Shown here: one piece after another, positions 52,631-58,877 of the stretch
Position numbering within the stretch: the stretch's first letter is position 1
How the letters are laid out: each line of letters begins with the position of its first letter
NCBI RefSeq assembly: GCF_000430725.1
Contig: NZ_AUMO01000066.1
Span: 1-58,877, forward strand
Origin: Azohydromonas australica DSM 1124
GTDB lineage: Bacteria; Pseudomonadota; Gammaproteobacteria; Burkholderiales; Burkholderiaceae_C
Length of the DNA: 58,877 nt
Direction: 5' to 3'
The notes under the pieces: model-generated
Databases searched by the model: none
What the model was told of the DNA's origin: nothing
Seen by the model: the letters and a program-made list of their open reading frames with translations, nothing else
Position numbers and translations under genes: made by a program

Positions 52631-54356
52631 GCCCCGGCTGCTGCGCCTGCTGGTCGCCCTGCTGCTCCTGCTGGTGCTGGGCGTGTCGCGGGCCGATCTG
52701 CCAGCGCCCGTGCCCCTCGATCCGGCCGGCGAGGTGGACCTGATCCTGCACGGCCGGCTGTACCAGGCCGACGGCAGCGCGCCCCCGGCGGCGGTGGAGC
52801 AGCTTGACGGCTGGCTGTCGCGGCTCAAGCCGGCCGCGACCGTGCACCTGCTGGGCGGTCGCTACTGGCTGCACGCCGTGGTGCGCAACGATTCGAGCGC
52901 CACGCGCTGGGTGCTCGACCCGCATGCCAGCCTGATCGAGCGCATCGAGGCCTACGTGCTGCAGGCCGGGCAGCCGCCGCAGCGCTTTTCCTCCGGCTAC
53001 GTGGCCGAGGAGCCGCAGTACCTGCTGCACTACGGCGGCGACGTGGCGCTGGCGCCCGGGGCGGTGGCGCACGTGCTGCTGTACATGGAGAGCCCCTACT
53101 ACGCCCGCGTGCCCCGCGCGACGCTGCTCACCCAGGACGCCTACCGCCACGTCGTGCTGACGGAGAACCTGCTGGTGCTGTTCTCGCTGGGCACGCAGGT
53201 GACGTTGGCGCTCTACAACCTGTTCCTGTTCTGGGGCACGCGCGACCGGGCGCTGCTGCACTACGCGCTGTTCATGCTGTGCTCGGCGGTGGCCTGGGGG
53301 CTGTCCTTCCATCTCGGGGCCCAGGGCCTGCAGTGGTTCGACCTGCGCTGGCACTTCGTGGGCTTCTTCCTGCTGCCGGTGTTCAACGGCTGGTTCTGCA
53401 TCCGCTTCCTGCAGCTGCCGCGCCTGGCACCGCGGCTGGCGCGGCTGACGTACTTCACCATCGCGCTGTCGCTGGCACTGCTGCCCATCAGCTTCCTGGC
53501 GCTGCCGCTGGCGAACTCGCTGTGCTCGCTGCTCACCTTGCTGGCGCTGGCGCTGACCGGCAGCGCGGTCTGGAAGAGCCTGCGCTCGGGCTTCGAGCCG
53601 GCGCGCTACTTCCTGGCGGGCTTCCTGGTCCTCCTCGTGCCCGCGGCCATCCTGCTGCTGGCCAACCTGGACTTCATGGACACCCCGGTGCGCAATCCCG
53701 AGGTGCTGACCGTCCTGGGCGTCAGCGCCTACGGGCTGCTGCTGGCCTTCGCCCTGGCCGACAAGGTGCGGCTGCTGGCGCGGCAGAAGGACGAGTACCT
53801 GCGGCGCCTGGACCGCGCGCTGGACCAGACCCGCACCGACCACCTCACCGGCATCCTCAACCGCCACGCCTTCGACCAGATGCTGGCGCAGGCGCTGGCG
53901 CCCGAGCGCAGCGAGGCGCAGGTGCAGCGGACGCTGCTGGCGATGATCGACCTCGACGGGCTCAAGGCGATCAACGACACCCAGGGCCACACGCAGGGCG
54001 ATGTGCTGCTGTGCGCCTTCGCACGGTTGCTGCGCACGCTCTGCGACCAGCGCACGGCGGTGTTCCGCCTGGGGGGCGACGAATTCGCGGTGCTGGGCCA
54101 CGCGAGCGACGAGGCCAGGCTGTGCGCCGCGCTGCCGGTGCTGGAGCGGCGGCTGCGCGCGAAGGGCTTCCCCGCCAGCGGCGTGAGCTTCGGCATGGCT
54201 TTCGGCTACGAGGCGCAGACGGCCGAGGCGCTGATCCAGCGCGCCGACAACCGCATGTACGCCCACAAGGCCAGCAAGCGCGCCAACCGGTCGCTCGCGG
54301 CGGAAGCTCCTCGCAGGCGTGCCGCCGACCGGTCTGCGGTGCGCGACGGCGGCTGA
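52623..54356 (+). CDS. 7TMR-DISM diguanylate cyclase (copy 2)
   Basis: A 577-residue paralogue of the preceding cyclase with the same order: signal peptide, DISMED2-type sensor, seven helices, GGDEF (RLGGDEFAVLG near 482–491). Again no RxxD site (DQRT). Sensor and GGDEF sequences are near-identical over long stretches (VLQAGQPPQRFSSGYVAE, TQGHTQGD), while the transmembrane region and the C-terminal tails differ more. It overlaps copy 1 by 8 nt. The likeliest origin is a tandem gene duplication, with sensor divergence not yet extensive. Confidence 0.92.
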   Translation: MSEPRLLRLLVALLLLLVLGVSRADLPAPVPLDPAGEVDLILHGRLYQADGSAPPAAVEQLDGWLSRLKPAATVHLLGGRYWLHAVVRNDSSATRWVLDPHASLIERIEAYVLQAGQPPQRFSSGYVAEEPQYLLHYGGDVALAPGAVAHVLLYMESPYYARVPRATLLTQDAYRHVVLTENLLVLFSLGTQVTLALYNLFLFWGTRDRALLHYALFMLCSAVAWGLSFHLGAQGLQWFDLRWHFVGFFLLPVFNGWFCIRFLQLPRLAPRLARLTYFTIALSLALLPISFLALPLANSLCSLLTLLALALTGSAVWKSLRSGFEPARYFLAGFLVLLVPAAILLLANLDFMDTPVRNPEVLTVLGVSAYGLLLAFALADKVRLLARQKDEYLRRLDRALDQTRTDHLTGILNRHAFDQMLAQALAPERSEAQVQRTLLAMIDLDGLKAINDTQGHTQGDVLLCAFARLLRTLCDQRTAVFRLGGDEFAVLGHASDEARLCAALPVLERRLRAKGFPASGVSFGMAFGYEAQTAEALIQRADNRMYAHKASKRANRSLAAEAPRRRAADRSAVRDGG

Positions 54357-54418
54357 AGCGCCTTTGTGACCTTCTTCACGCGCGTGCCGGCCACCTTCGG
54401 CGCGAAGCTTCCACTGCA

Positions 54419-54447
54419 TGAACAGCGGCGCGCTCGCCCGCAACCCA
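54419..54447 (+). promoter_or_regulatory. Putative ECF-type promoter before the 75-residue gene
   Basis: TGAAC, 15 nt, CGCAACCCA, 63 nt before the ATG at 54482. It is the same bipartite motif and spacing as at 44652–44680, and the similarity continues as GGGCATC versus CGGCATC just downstream. Confidence 0.45.
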
Positions 54448-54481
54448 AGGGCATCGATCCACCGCTTTCAAGGAGCCTTCC

Positions 54482-54709
54482 ATGAACGCCTCGATGCTGA
54501 GCCTGCAGGACCACGCCGAAGCCGCCTACGAGCTGCGCTACAGCTCGCTGCTGGAACAGGACCGCGTCTTCGCCTTCCCCTGCGACGAGGCCGGCCACGT
54601 GGACATCGACGCGCTGGACGTCCATACCCGGCTGAACTATTTCTACGCCCGCACCGTCATCGGCCGCGAGTTCGCGCGCCCCGTCGTCGCGCCGGTGACG
54701 CTGCACTGA
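54482..54709 (+). CDS. Small conserved-looking protein of unknown function
   Basis: A 75-residue cytoplasmic protein with no recognised domain. It has AAGGAG correctly placed before the ATG, codon usage like its neighbours and a well-ordered composition (AYELRYSSLLEQDRVFAFPC, then LDVHTRLNYFYARTVIGREF), which argues for a real gene. One Cys, several aromatic residues and no signal or membrane helix. It stands alone between the cyclase genes and a REP element and appears to have its own promoter. Confidence 0.72.
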   Translation: MNASMLSLQDHAEAAYELRYSSLLEQDRVFAFPCDEAGHVDIDALDVHTRLNYFYARTVIGREFARPVVAPVTLH

Positions 54710-54740
54710 GCGCCGCTTCGTGACGCCCCCAAGCGCCCGG

Positions 54741-54814
54741 TCGCGCTGAGCTTGTCCAAGTGCCTGCCGCGCTCATGCGAGCCGCGGGCCCTTCGACAAG
54801 CCCAGGGCGAGCGG
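54741..54814. repeat. REP-like imperfect inverted repeat
   Basis: TCGCGCTGAGCTTGTCCAAG on the left and the near-complement CCCTTCGACAAGCCCAGGGC on the right flank about 30 nt. This is the GAGCTTGTCGAAGG-type palindrome scattered through many Comamonadaceae genomes. It may end transcripts from both flanking genes. Confidence 0.7.
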
Positions 54815-54853
54815 AGAAACCACCTCCCAGGCCACCGGCGTGCGCGCCTGTGC

Positions 54854-55753
54854 TCAGTCCGCCGCCTCCGGCTGCGGCACCTGCGTCTGCATCCAGCGCA
54901 GGAACTGCGCCACCTCGTGGCGCTGCTCGTGCCGCGGCGGGTAGACCAGGAAGTGCGCCTTCACCGGCAGGTGCAGCCGCTCGTCGAACACCGGCCGCAG
55001 CCACCCGGCCCGGATGTGGCCGGCGGCGATGGTGCTGCTCTCCAGCGCCACGCCCAGGCCCTGCAGGGCCGCGTCCAGCGCGAGCTGCGCGCGGTCGAAG
55101 CGCAGCGCGAAACGCTCCACCGGCGCCTCCACGCCCTGCGCCGTGAGCCAGTCGGCCCACTGCACCACGCTGACGGTGGACTGGATCAGCGGCGCCTGCA
55201 GCAGCTCCGCCGGCTCGCGCAGCCGGTAGCGCTCGATGAAGGCCGGCGAGGCCAGCGGCAGGATGTGCTCCTCGAACAGCGGGCGCACCGTCAGCCCGGG
55301 CCAGCTGGGCACGCCGTAGCGGATGTCCAGGTCCACCTGCCCCAGCGCGAAGTCGCTGTGCTGGTGCGAGGCCGACAGGAACAGCGAGACCCCCGGATGC
55401 GCCTGCGCGAAATGGCCCAGCCGCGGCATAAGCCACAGGCTGGCCAGGCTGGGCGTGGAGTGCACGTACAGCGTGTTGCGCACGCCCTGGCGCACGTCGT
55501 CGCTGGCGGCGGTCAGTGCCTCCAGCGCGCCGGAGACGCGCTGCAGGTACTTGGCGCCCACCTCGGTCAGCTCCACGCCGCGCGAGGAGCGCTCGAACAG
55601 CCGCGCGCCCAGGATCTCCTCCAGCCGCGCCACCTGGTGGCTGATGGCCGAGGCCGTGAGGTGCAGCTCGGTGGCGGCCAGCGCGAAGCTGCGCCGGCGC
55701 GCGACGGCCTCGAAAGCCAGCAGGGCAGGTAGCGGAGGCAACGACGTTCGCAT
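54854..55753 (-). CDS. LysR-type regulator (GcvA-like)
   Basis: A 299-residue regulator. The DNA-binding domain comes first (LLAFEAVARRRSFALAATEL, ASAISHQVARLEEILGARLF), then an effector domain with YVHSTPSLASLWLMPRLGHF. I start at 55753 (MRTSLPPLP) because the in-frame ATG at 55792 lies inside the palindromic operator. It is divergent from the SDR–TRAP genes and most likely regulates them, possibly in response to the transported organic acid. Effector unknown. Confidence 0.9.
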   Translation of the reverse strand: MRTSLPPLPALLAFEAVARRRSFALAATELHLTASAISHQVARLEEILGARLFERSSRGVELTEVGAKYLQRVSGALEALTAASDDVRQGVRNTLYVHSTPSLASLWLMPRLGHFAQAHPGVSLFLSASHQHSDFALGQVDLDIRYGVPSWPGLTVRPLFEEHILPLASPAFIERYRLREPAELLQAPLIQSTVSVVQWADWLTAQGVEAPVERFALRFDRAQLALDAALQGLGVALESSTIAAGHIRAGWLRPVFDERLHLPVKAHFLVYPPRHEQRHEVAQFLRWMQTQVPQPEAAD

Positions 55754-55775
55754 GCGGATCTCTTGCTGCACTGCC

Positions 55776-55803
55776 GCATGAAAGAGCTTCATGCAGCCAT
55801 GAA
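55776..55803. promoter_or_regulatory. LysR-type operator with three half-sites
   Basis: GCATGAA-AGAGC-TTCATGC (55776–55794) is a perfect 7-bp dyad, and its right arm forms a second dyad TTCATG-CAGC-CATGAA (55788–55803). Two overlapping palindromes sharing one arm, between divergent LysR and SDR genes, fit a recognition plus activation site. Confidence 0.6.
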
Positions 55804-55885
55804 ATCTTATCGCTTGAGCTCATGTGGAGGCGCCCGAAGAATGCGCCCCATTGCTTCCACAACAGCACACAGACGGAGACAAGCG

Positions 55886-56635
55886 ATGCTTCTGAAGGAC
55901 AAGGTGGCGGTCATCACCGGCGGTGCCGGCCTCAACGGGCTGGGCTTCGCGTCGGCGCGCATGCTCGCGGCGCAGGGCGCGCGCGTGGCGATCCTGGACC
56001 TGGCCGGCGCCAACCCCGCGGCGGCCGCGGCCGAGCTGGGCCCGCAGCACATCGGCGTGGTGGCCGACGTGACCGACAAGGCCTCCTGCGAGGCCGCCGC
56101 CCGCGAGGTGCTGCAGCGCCTGGGCCGCATCGACATCCTGCTCAACAACGCCGGCGTGACGCAGCCGCGCAAGACGCTGGACATCACGGGCGAGGACTAC
56201 GACCGCGTGATGGACGTGAGCCTGCGCGGCACGCTGTACATGTCGCAGGCGGTGGTGCCGGCGATGCAGGCGCAGAAGAGCGGCTCGATCATCTGCATCT
56301 CCTCGGTGTCGGCGCAGCGCGGCGGCGGCATCCTGGGCGGCCCGCACTACTCGGCGGCCAAGGCCGGCGTGCTGGGCCTGGCGCGCGCCATGGCGCGCGA
56401 GTACGGCGCGGACAACATCCGCGTGAACTCGCTGACCCCGGGCCTGATCGCGACGGACATCAACAAGGGCAAGATCCCCGAGGAGAAGCGCGCCGCCATC
56501 CTCGATGGCATCCCGCTGGGCCGCATCGGCGACCCCGACGACGTCGCCGGCTGCGTGGTGTTCCTCGCCAGCGACCTCTCCAAGTACCTCACCGGCGTGA
56601 CGCTGGACGTCAACGGCGGGATGCTCATCCACTGA
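55886..56635 (+). CDS. SDR family dehydrogenase
   Basis: A 249-residue classical short-chain dehydrogenase, NAD(P)-dependent. Cofactor loop TGGAGLNGLG, NNAG (about 88–91), catalytic Ser in ICISSVSAQRG, YSAAK pair and the C-terminal LTGVTLDVNGGMLIH. GGAGA precedes the ATG. It resembles 3-oxoacyl-ACP-reductase-like or sugar/hydroxy-acid dehydrogenases; the substrate cannot be read from sequence. Next to a TRAP transporter for organic acids, oxidation of an imported hydroxy acid is a reasonable guess. Confidence 0.88.
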   Translation: MLLKDKVAVITGGAGLNGLGFASARMLAAQGARVAILDLAGANPAAAAAELGPQHIGVVADVTDKASCEAAAREVLQRLGRIDILLNNAGVTQPRKTLDITGEDYDRVMDVSLRGTLYMSQAVVPAMQAQKSGSIICISSVSAQRGGGILGGPHYSAAKAGVLGLARAMAREYGADNIRVNSLTPGLIATDINKGKIPEEKRAAILDGIPLGRIGDPDDVAGCVVFLASDLSKYLTGVTLDVNGGMLIH

Positions 56636-56643
56636 GACCCGGC

Positions 56644-56675
56644 AGCCCCGCAGGCCCTAGGGCCGCGGGGCTTTT
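56644..56675 (+). terminator. Terminator between the SDR and dctP genes
   Basis: AGCCCCGC, a stem interior GGCCCTAGGGCC and GCGGGGCT, followed by four T residues. It starts about 8 nt after the SDR stop; dctP probably also has its own promoter or is reached by read-through. Confidence 0.8.
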
Positions 56676-56722
56676 CTTCACCTGATTGACGCCGCAACAG
56701 ACGGCAAGCACAGGAGACAAGC

Positions 56723-57709
56723 ATGTTCCATCGCAGAACCCTCGGCGCCGCCGCCTTCGCGCTCGCCGCCACCCTGGCCCTGCCGGCGCTGGCCCAGAAC
56801 GTCAAGCTCACGCTGGGCCACGGCGCCGCGCCGGGCAACCCGCGCCACGAGGCGGCGGTGAAGTTCGCCGAGACGGTCAAGGCCAAGACCGGCGGGCGCA
56901 TCGAGATCCAGGTCGCGCATTCCGCACAGCTCGGCGACGACGCTGCCATGGTCACCGCGCTGCGCTCGGGCACGCTGGACCTCTCGGCCAACAGCCAGGG
57001 CGCGCTGTCCACGGTGGTGCCGGAGTACGCCGCGCTGGGGCTGCCCTTCCTGTTCTCCGACGTGAAGCAGGCCTGGAGCCTGCTGGACGGCCCGGTGGGC
57101 GAGGAGCTGGCCAAGCGCACCGCGGCCAAGAACATGGTGGTGCTGGGCTACTGGGACAACGGCATCCGCCACGTCACCAACGGCAAGCGCCCGATCAAGG
57201 TGCCCGCCGATGCCAAGGGCCTGAAGCTGCGCACCCCGCCCGACGCGATGACGGTGGACATCGTGCAGGCGCTGGGCGCCGACGCGCAGCAGATCAAGTT
57301 CGCCGAGCTCTACGTGGCGCTGCAGCAGGGCGTGGTGGACGGGCAGGAGAACCCGCTGGCCAACATCGCCTCGGCTAAGCTGTACGAGGTGCAGAAGTAC
57401 CTCTCGCTCACCGGCCACAAGTACGAGGTCACGCCCTTCCTGATGGGCAAGCGCGCGTGGGAAAAGCTCAGCCCGGCCGACCAGCAGGTGTTCAAGGACG
57501 CCGCGGCCGAGGCCACGCAACTGCAGCGCAAGCTCTCCAAGGAGGCCGACGAGAAGCTCGTGGCCGAGATCAAGGGCAAGGGCGTGCAGGTCGACAGCGT
57601 GGACCGCAAGGCCTTCATCGACGCCACCAAGCCGGTCTACGACAAGTGGTCCGCCGGCCCCAACGGCGACTTCGTCAAGCGCGTGGTGCAGCAGGCGCAG
57701 GCGCTGTAA
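56723..57709 (+). CDS. dctP: TRAP transporter substrate-binding protein (DctP family)
   Basis: A 328-residue periplasmic protein with signal peptide (FALAATLALPALAQ). The DctP fold shows LTLGHGAAPGNPRHEAAVKF, FAETVKAKTGGRIEIQV, LRTPPDAMTVDIVQALGADA with the conserved Arg that pairs with the ligand carboxylate, and the helix YVALQQGVVDGQENPLANI. It captures a carboxylate (C4-dicarboxylate or similar acid) and delivers it to the DctQM permease encoded next. AGGAGA supports the start. Confidence 0.95.
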   Translation: MFHRRTLGAAAFALAATLALPALAQNVKLTLGHGAAPGNPRHEAAVKFAETVKAKTGGRIEIQVAHSAQLGDDAAMVTALRSGTLDLSANSQGALSTVVPEYAALGLPFLFSDVKQAWSLLDGPVGEELAKRTAAKNMVVLGYWDNGIRHVTNGKRPIKVPADAKGLKLRTPPDAMTVDIVQALGADAQQIKFAELYVALQQGVVDGQENPLANIASAKLYEVQKYLSLTGHKYEVTPFLMGKRAWEKLSPADQQVFKDAAAEATQLQRKLSKEADEKLVAEIKGKGVQVDSVDRKAFIDATKPVYDKWSAGPNGDFVKRVVQQAQAL

Positions 57710-57752
57710 GCGAAGCCTGTCAGCCAGAAACCGGCACGCCGCGCACCCCGAT

Positions 57753-57906
57753 TCGTCATTCCCGCGAAGGCGGGAATCCAGGCAGCCCCCAAGTCAGCCC
57801 GAGGCTCACGGGTTGGCGTACCAACACCTAACCAGTGGCGTGCCTGCATGACCTCTACGTACTGGTGTGGGACCGCCTGGATTCCCGCCTGCGCGGGAAT
57901 GACGAA
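57753..57906. repeat. Long inverted-repeat element in the TRAP operon
   Basis: TCATTCCCGCGAAGGCGGGA near 57756–57775 and its near-complement TCCCGCCTGCGCGGGAATGA near 57883–57902 frame about 110 nt. Each arm is itself a small palindrome. This CGTCATTCCCGC-type REP pair is widespread in proteobacterial genomes. No open reading frame or transposase is inside. It lies between dctP and dctQ. Confidence 0.8.
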
Positions 57907-57955
57907 GCAGTAGGCGGACGGCTCGGCTATCGGTAACCGACCTTGAGAGACCGCG

Positions 57956-58510
57956 ATGTCCATCCTTCACTTCATCGACCGCTGCATCGGCTTCGCCTGC
58001 CGCGGCGTGCTGTACCTCACGCTGAGCGTGGTGTTCGTGATCCTGAGCGCCAACGTGGCGCTGCGCTACGCCATGGGCACCAGCATCGCCTGGGCCTCGG
58101 AGCTGCCCGAGCTGATGTTCCCCTGGATGATCATGGCCGGCGTGGTGCTGGCCGCGCAGCACGGCTCGCACATCGCCGTGGTGCTGGTGACGCAGAAGCT
58201 CGCGCCCGCGGCGCGGCGCTGGGTGCTGACGGCCGGCTCGCTGACCGTGGCGGCCCTGTACGGCGCCCTGGCCGCCATGGCCTGGCCGCTGATGGAGATA
58301 GCCGCCGACGAGCGCACGCCCATCCTGCAGGTGCCCGGCTCGGTCAGCGTCGGCTGCCTGATGCTGGGCTTCACGCTGCTGTCGCTGGTGACGCTGTGCA
58401 AGCTGCCCGAGATCTGGAGCGTGCGGGCGGAACACGAGGACACGGTTGAGGCCGCGACCGAAACGGCCCGCGAGCCGGCGGCCTTCACGGCGCAGGGAGC
58501 ACAGGCATGA
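57956..58510 (+). CDS. dctQ: TRAP transporter small permease (DctQ family)
   Basis: A 184-residue inner-membrane protein with four predicted helices (about 10–35, 50–68, 88–112, 128–150). ASELPELMFPWMIMAGVVLA is the family hallmark. It links the binding protein and the large permease. The polar C-terminal tail (from about 155, EHEDTVEAATETA) is longer than usual. The gene overlaps dctM by ATGA. Confidence 0.92.
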   Translation: MSILHFIDRCIGFACRGVLYLTLSVVFVILSANVALRYAMGTSIAWASELPELMFPWMIMAGVVLAAQHGSHIAVVLVTQKLAPAARRWVLTAGSLTVAALYGALAAMAWPLMEIAADERTPILQVPGSVSVGCLMLGFTLLSLVTLCKLPEIWSVRAEHEDTVEAATETAREPAAFTAQGAQA

Positions 58511-58877
58511 CCGGCCTCATCATCGTCCTGTTCGTCGCCACGGCGCTGGCGTCCATCCCCATCGCGCACGCGCTGGTGCTCTCGGCCGTGGGCGGCCTGT
58601 TCATCCTCGACAAGGTGCCCGTGCACCTGGCCATCGAGCAGATGATTGCCCAGACGCAGAGCTTCCCGCTCATCGCCATCCCGTTCTTCATGATGACCGG
58701 CGCGCTCATGGTCAGCGGCCGCCTGGGCCAGAGCCTGGTCAACCTGCTGTCCATGATGATCGGCCGCGTGCACGGCGGCCCGGCCCAGGTCGGCGTGCTC
58801 TCCAGCACCATCTTCGGCGGCGTCTCGGGCTCGGCCGTGGCCGACGCCTCGGCCATCGGCTCCATGCTCATCCCCTG
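58507..58877 (+). CDS. dctM: TRAP transporter large permease (DctM family), 5' part
   Basis: The window ends 123 codons into the gene. The visible part has the first helices (GLIIVLFVATALASIPIAHA), QSFPLIAIPFFMMTGALMV and FGGVSGSAVADASAIGSMLI, all typical of DctM. This subunit uses a sodium gradient to drive uptake. It starts within the dctQ stop. Confidence 0.95.
   Translation, partial: MTGLIIVLFVATALASIPIAHALVLSAVGGLFILDKVPVHLAIEQMIAQTQSFPLIAIPFFMMTGALMVSGRLGQSLVNLLSMMIGRVHGGPAQVGVLSSTIFGGVSGSAVADASAIGSMLIP

Noticed and set aside
50870..54356. Assembly duplication of one cyclase gene
   Set aside because: The copies differ at many positions spread over their length, including the transmembrane region and both ends, and each has its own intact frame.
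57753..57906. Insertion sequence or MITE with terminal repeats
   Set aside because: The arms are REP-type palindromes, there is no coding sequence inside, and I could not see clear target-site duplications.

Overview
The window is very GC-rich chromosomal DNA from a betaproteobacterium of the order Burkholderiales, most likely Comamonadaceae or a close relative. The evidence is the gene order maeB–pyk–fba–purC with purE–purK–sua5, a SAH riboswitch in front of ahcY, long GC-driven shadow reading frames opposite most genes, and REP-type palindromes of the kinds common in these genomes. Genus assignment from sequence alone would be guesswork. I saw no tRNA, rRNA, CRISPR array, integrase or transposase.

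Bases 1–32,300 are mostly housekeeping genes. They run: the maeB 3' end, pyruvate kinase, class II aldolase, purC, a soluble chemoreceptor with a good sigma-28 promoter, cnoX, purE/purK, sua5, a degenerate SGNH lipoprotein, dacB, tsaB–rimI–uracil glycosylase, a small CTERM-like protein, cca, a MidA-type methyltransferase, a pteridine reductase–folB–ttcA run, two lipoproteins, glmU, an NDUFA9-like protein, a soluble lytic transglycosylase, a LysR/DUF2917 pair, ygfA, ompW (with an FNR-type box), and a methyl-cycle operon ahcY–tlyA–metF led by the SAH riboswitch.

Bases 32,337–47,489 are the most unusual part. They hold only the membrane and phospho-regulatory arm of a type VI secretion system: TagH (FHA), a Ser/Thr kinase, TssL with an OmpA tail, TssM and TagF. 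Upstream genes encode a FecR-domain protein and a membrane DUF3365–HAMP protein with a c-type heme motif. Downstream lie two exported caspase-like proteins, an OmpA protein and an ECF sigma/anti-sigma pair. No sheath, tube, baseplate, spike or ClpV gene is present in the window. TssL carries about nine Asp/Glu-rich Thr motifs in repeats that look like kinase sites to be read by the FHA protein. I infer a signalling chain of heme/redox sensor, kinase, phospho-TssL array and TagH, linked to periplasmic caspases and an ECF regulon.

Bases 47,755–54,709 hold a 1,043-residue fusion of an acetoacetate-decarboxylase-like domain with a phytoene-desaturase-like FAD domain. Two tandemly duplicated 7TM diguanylate cyclases follow, overlapping the gene before them, and then a 75-residue unknown protein. 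That small gene and the ompA-like gene share a promoter-like motif (TGAAC-N15-CGCAACCCA).

Bases 54,854–58,877 hold a LysR regulator divergent from an SDR dehydrogenase, then a TRAP transporter (dctP, dctQ, truncated dctM). A long inverted-repeat element separates dctP from dctQ. The window ends inside dctM.
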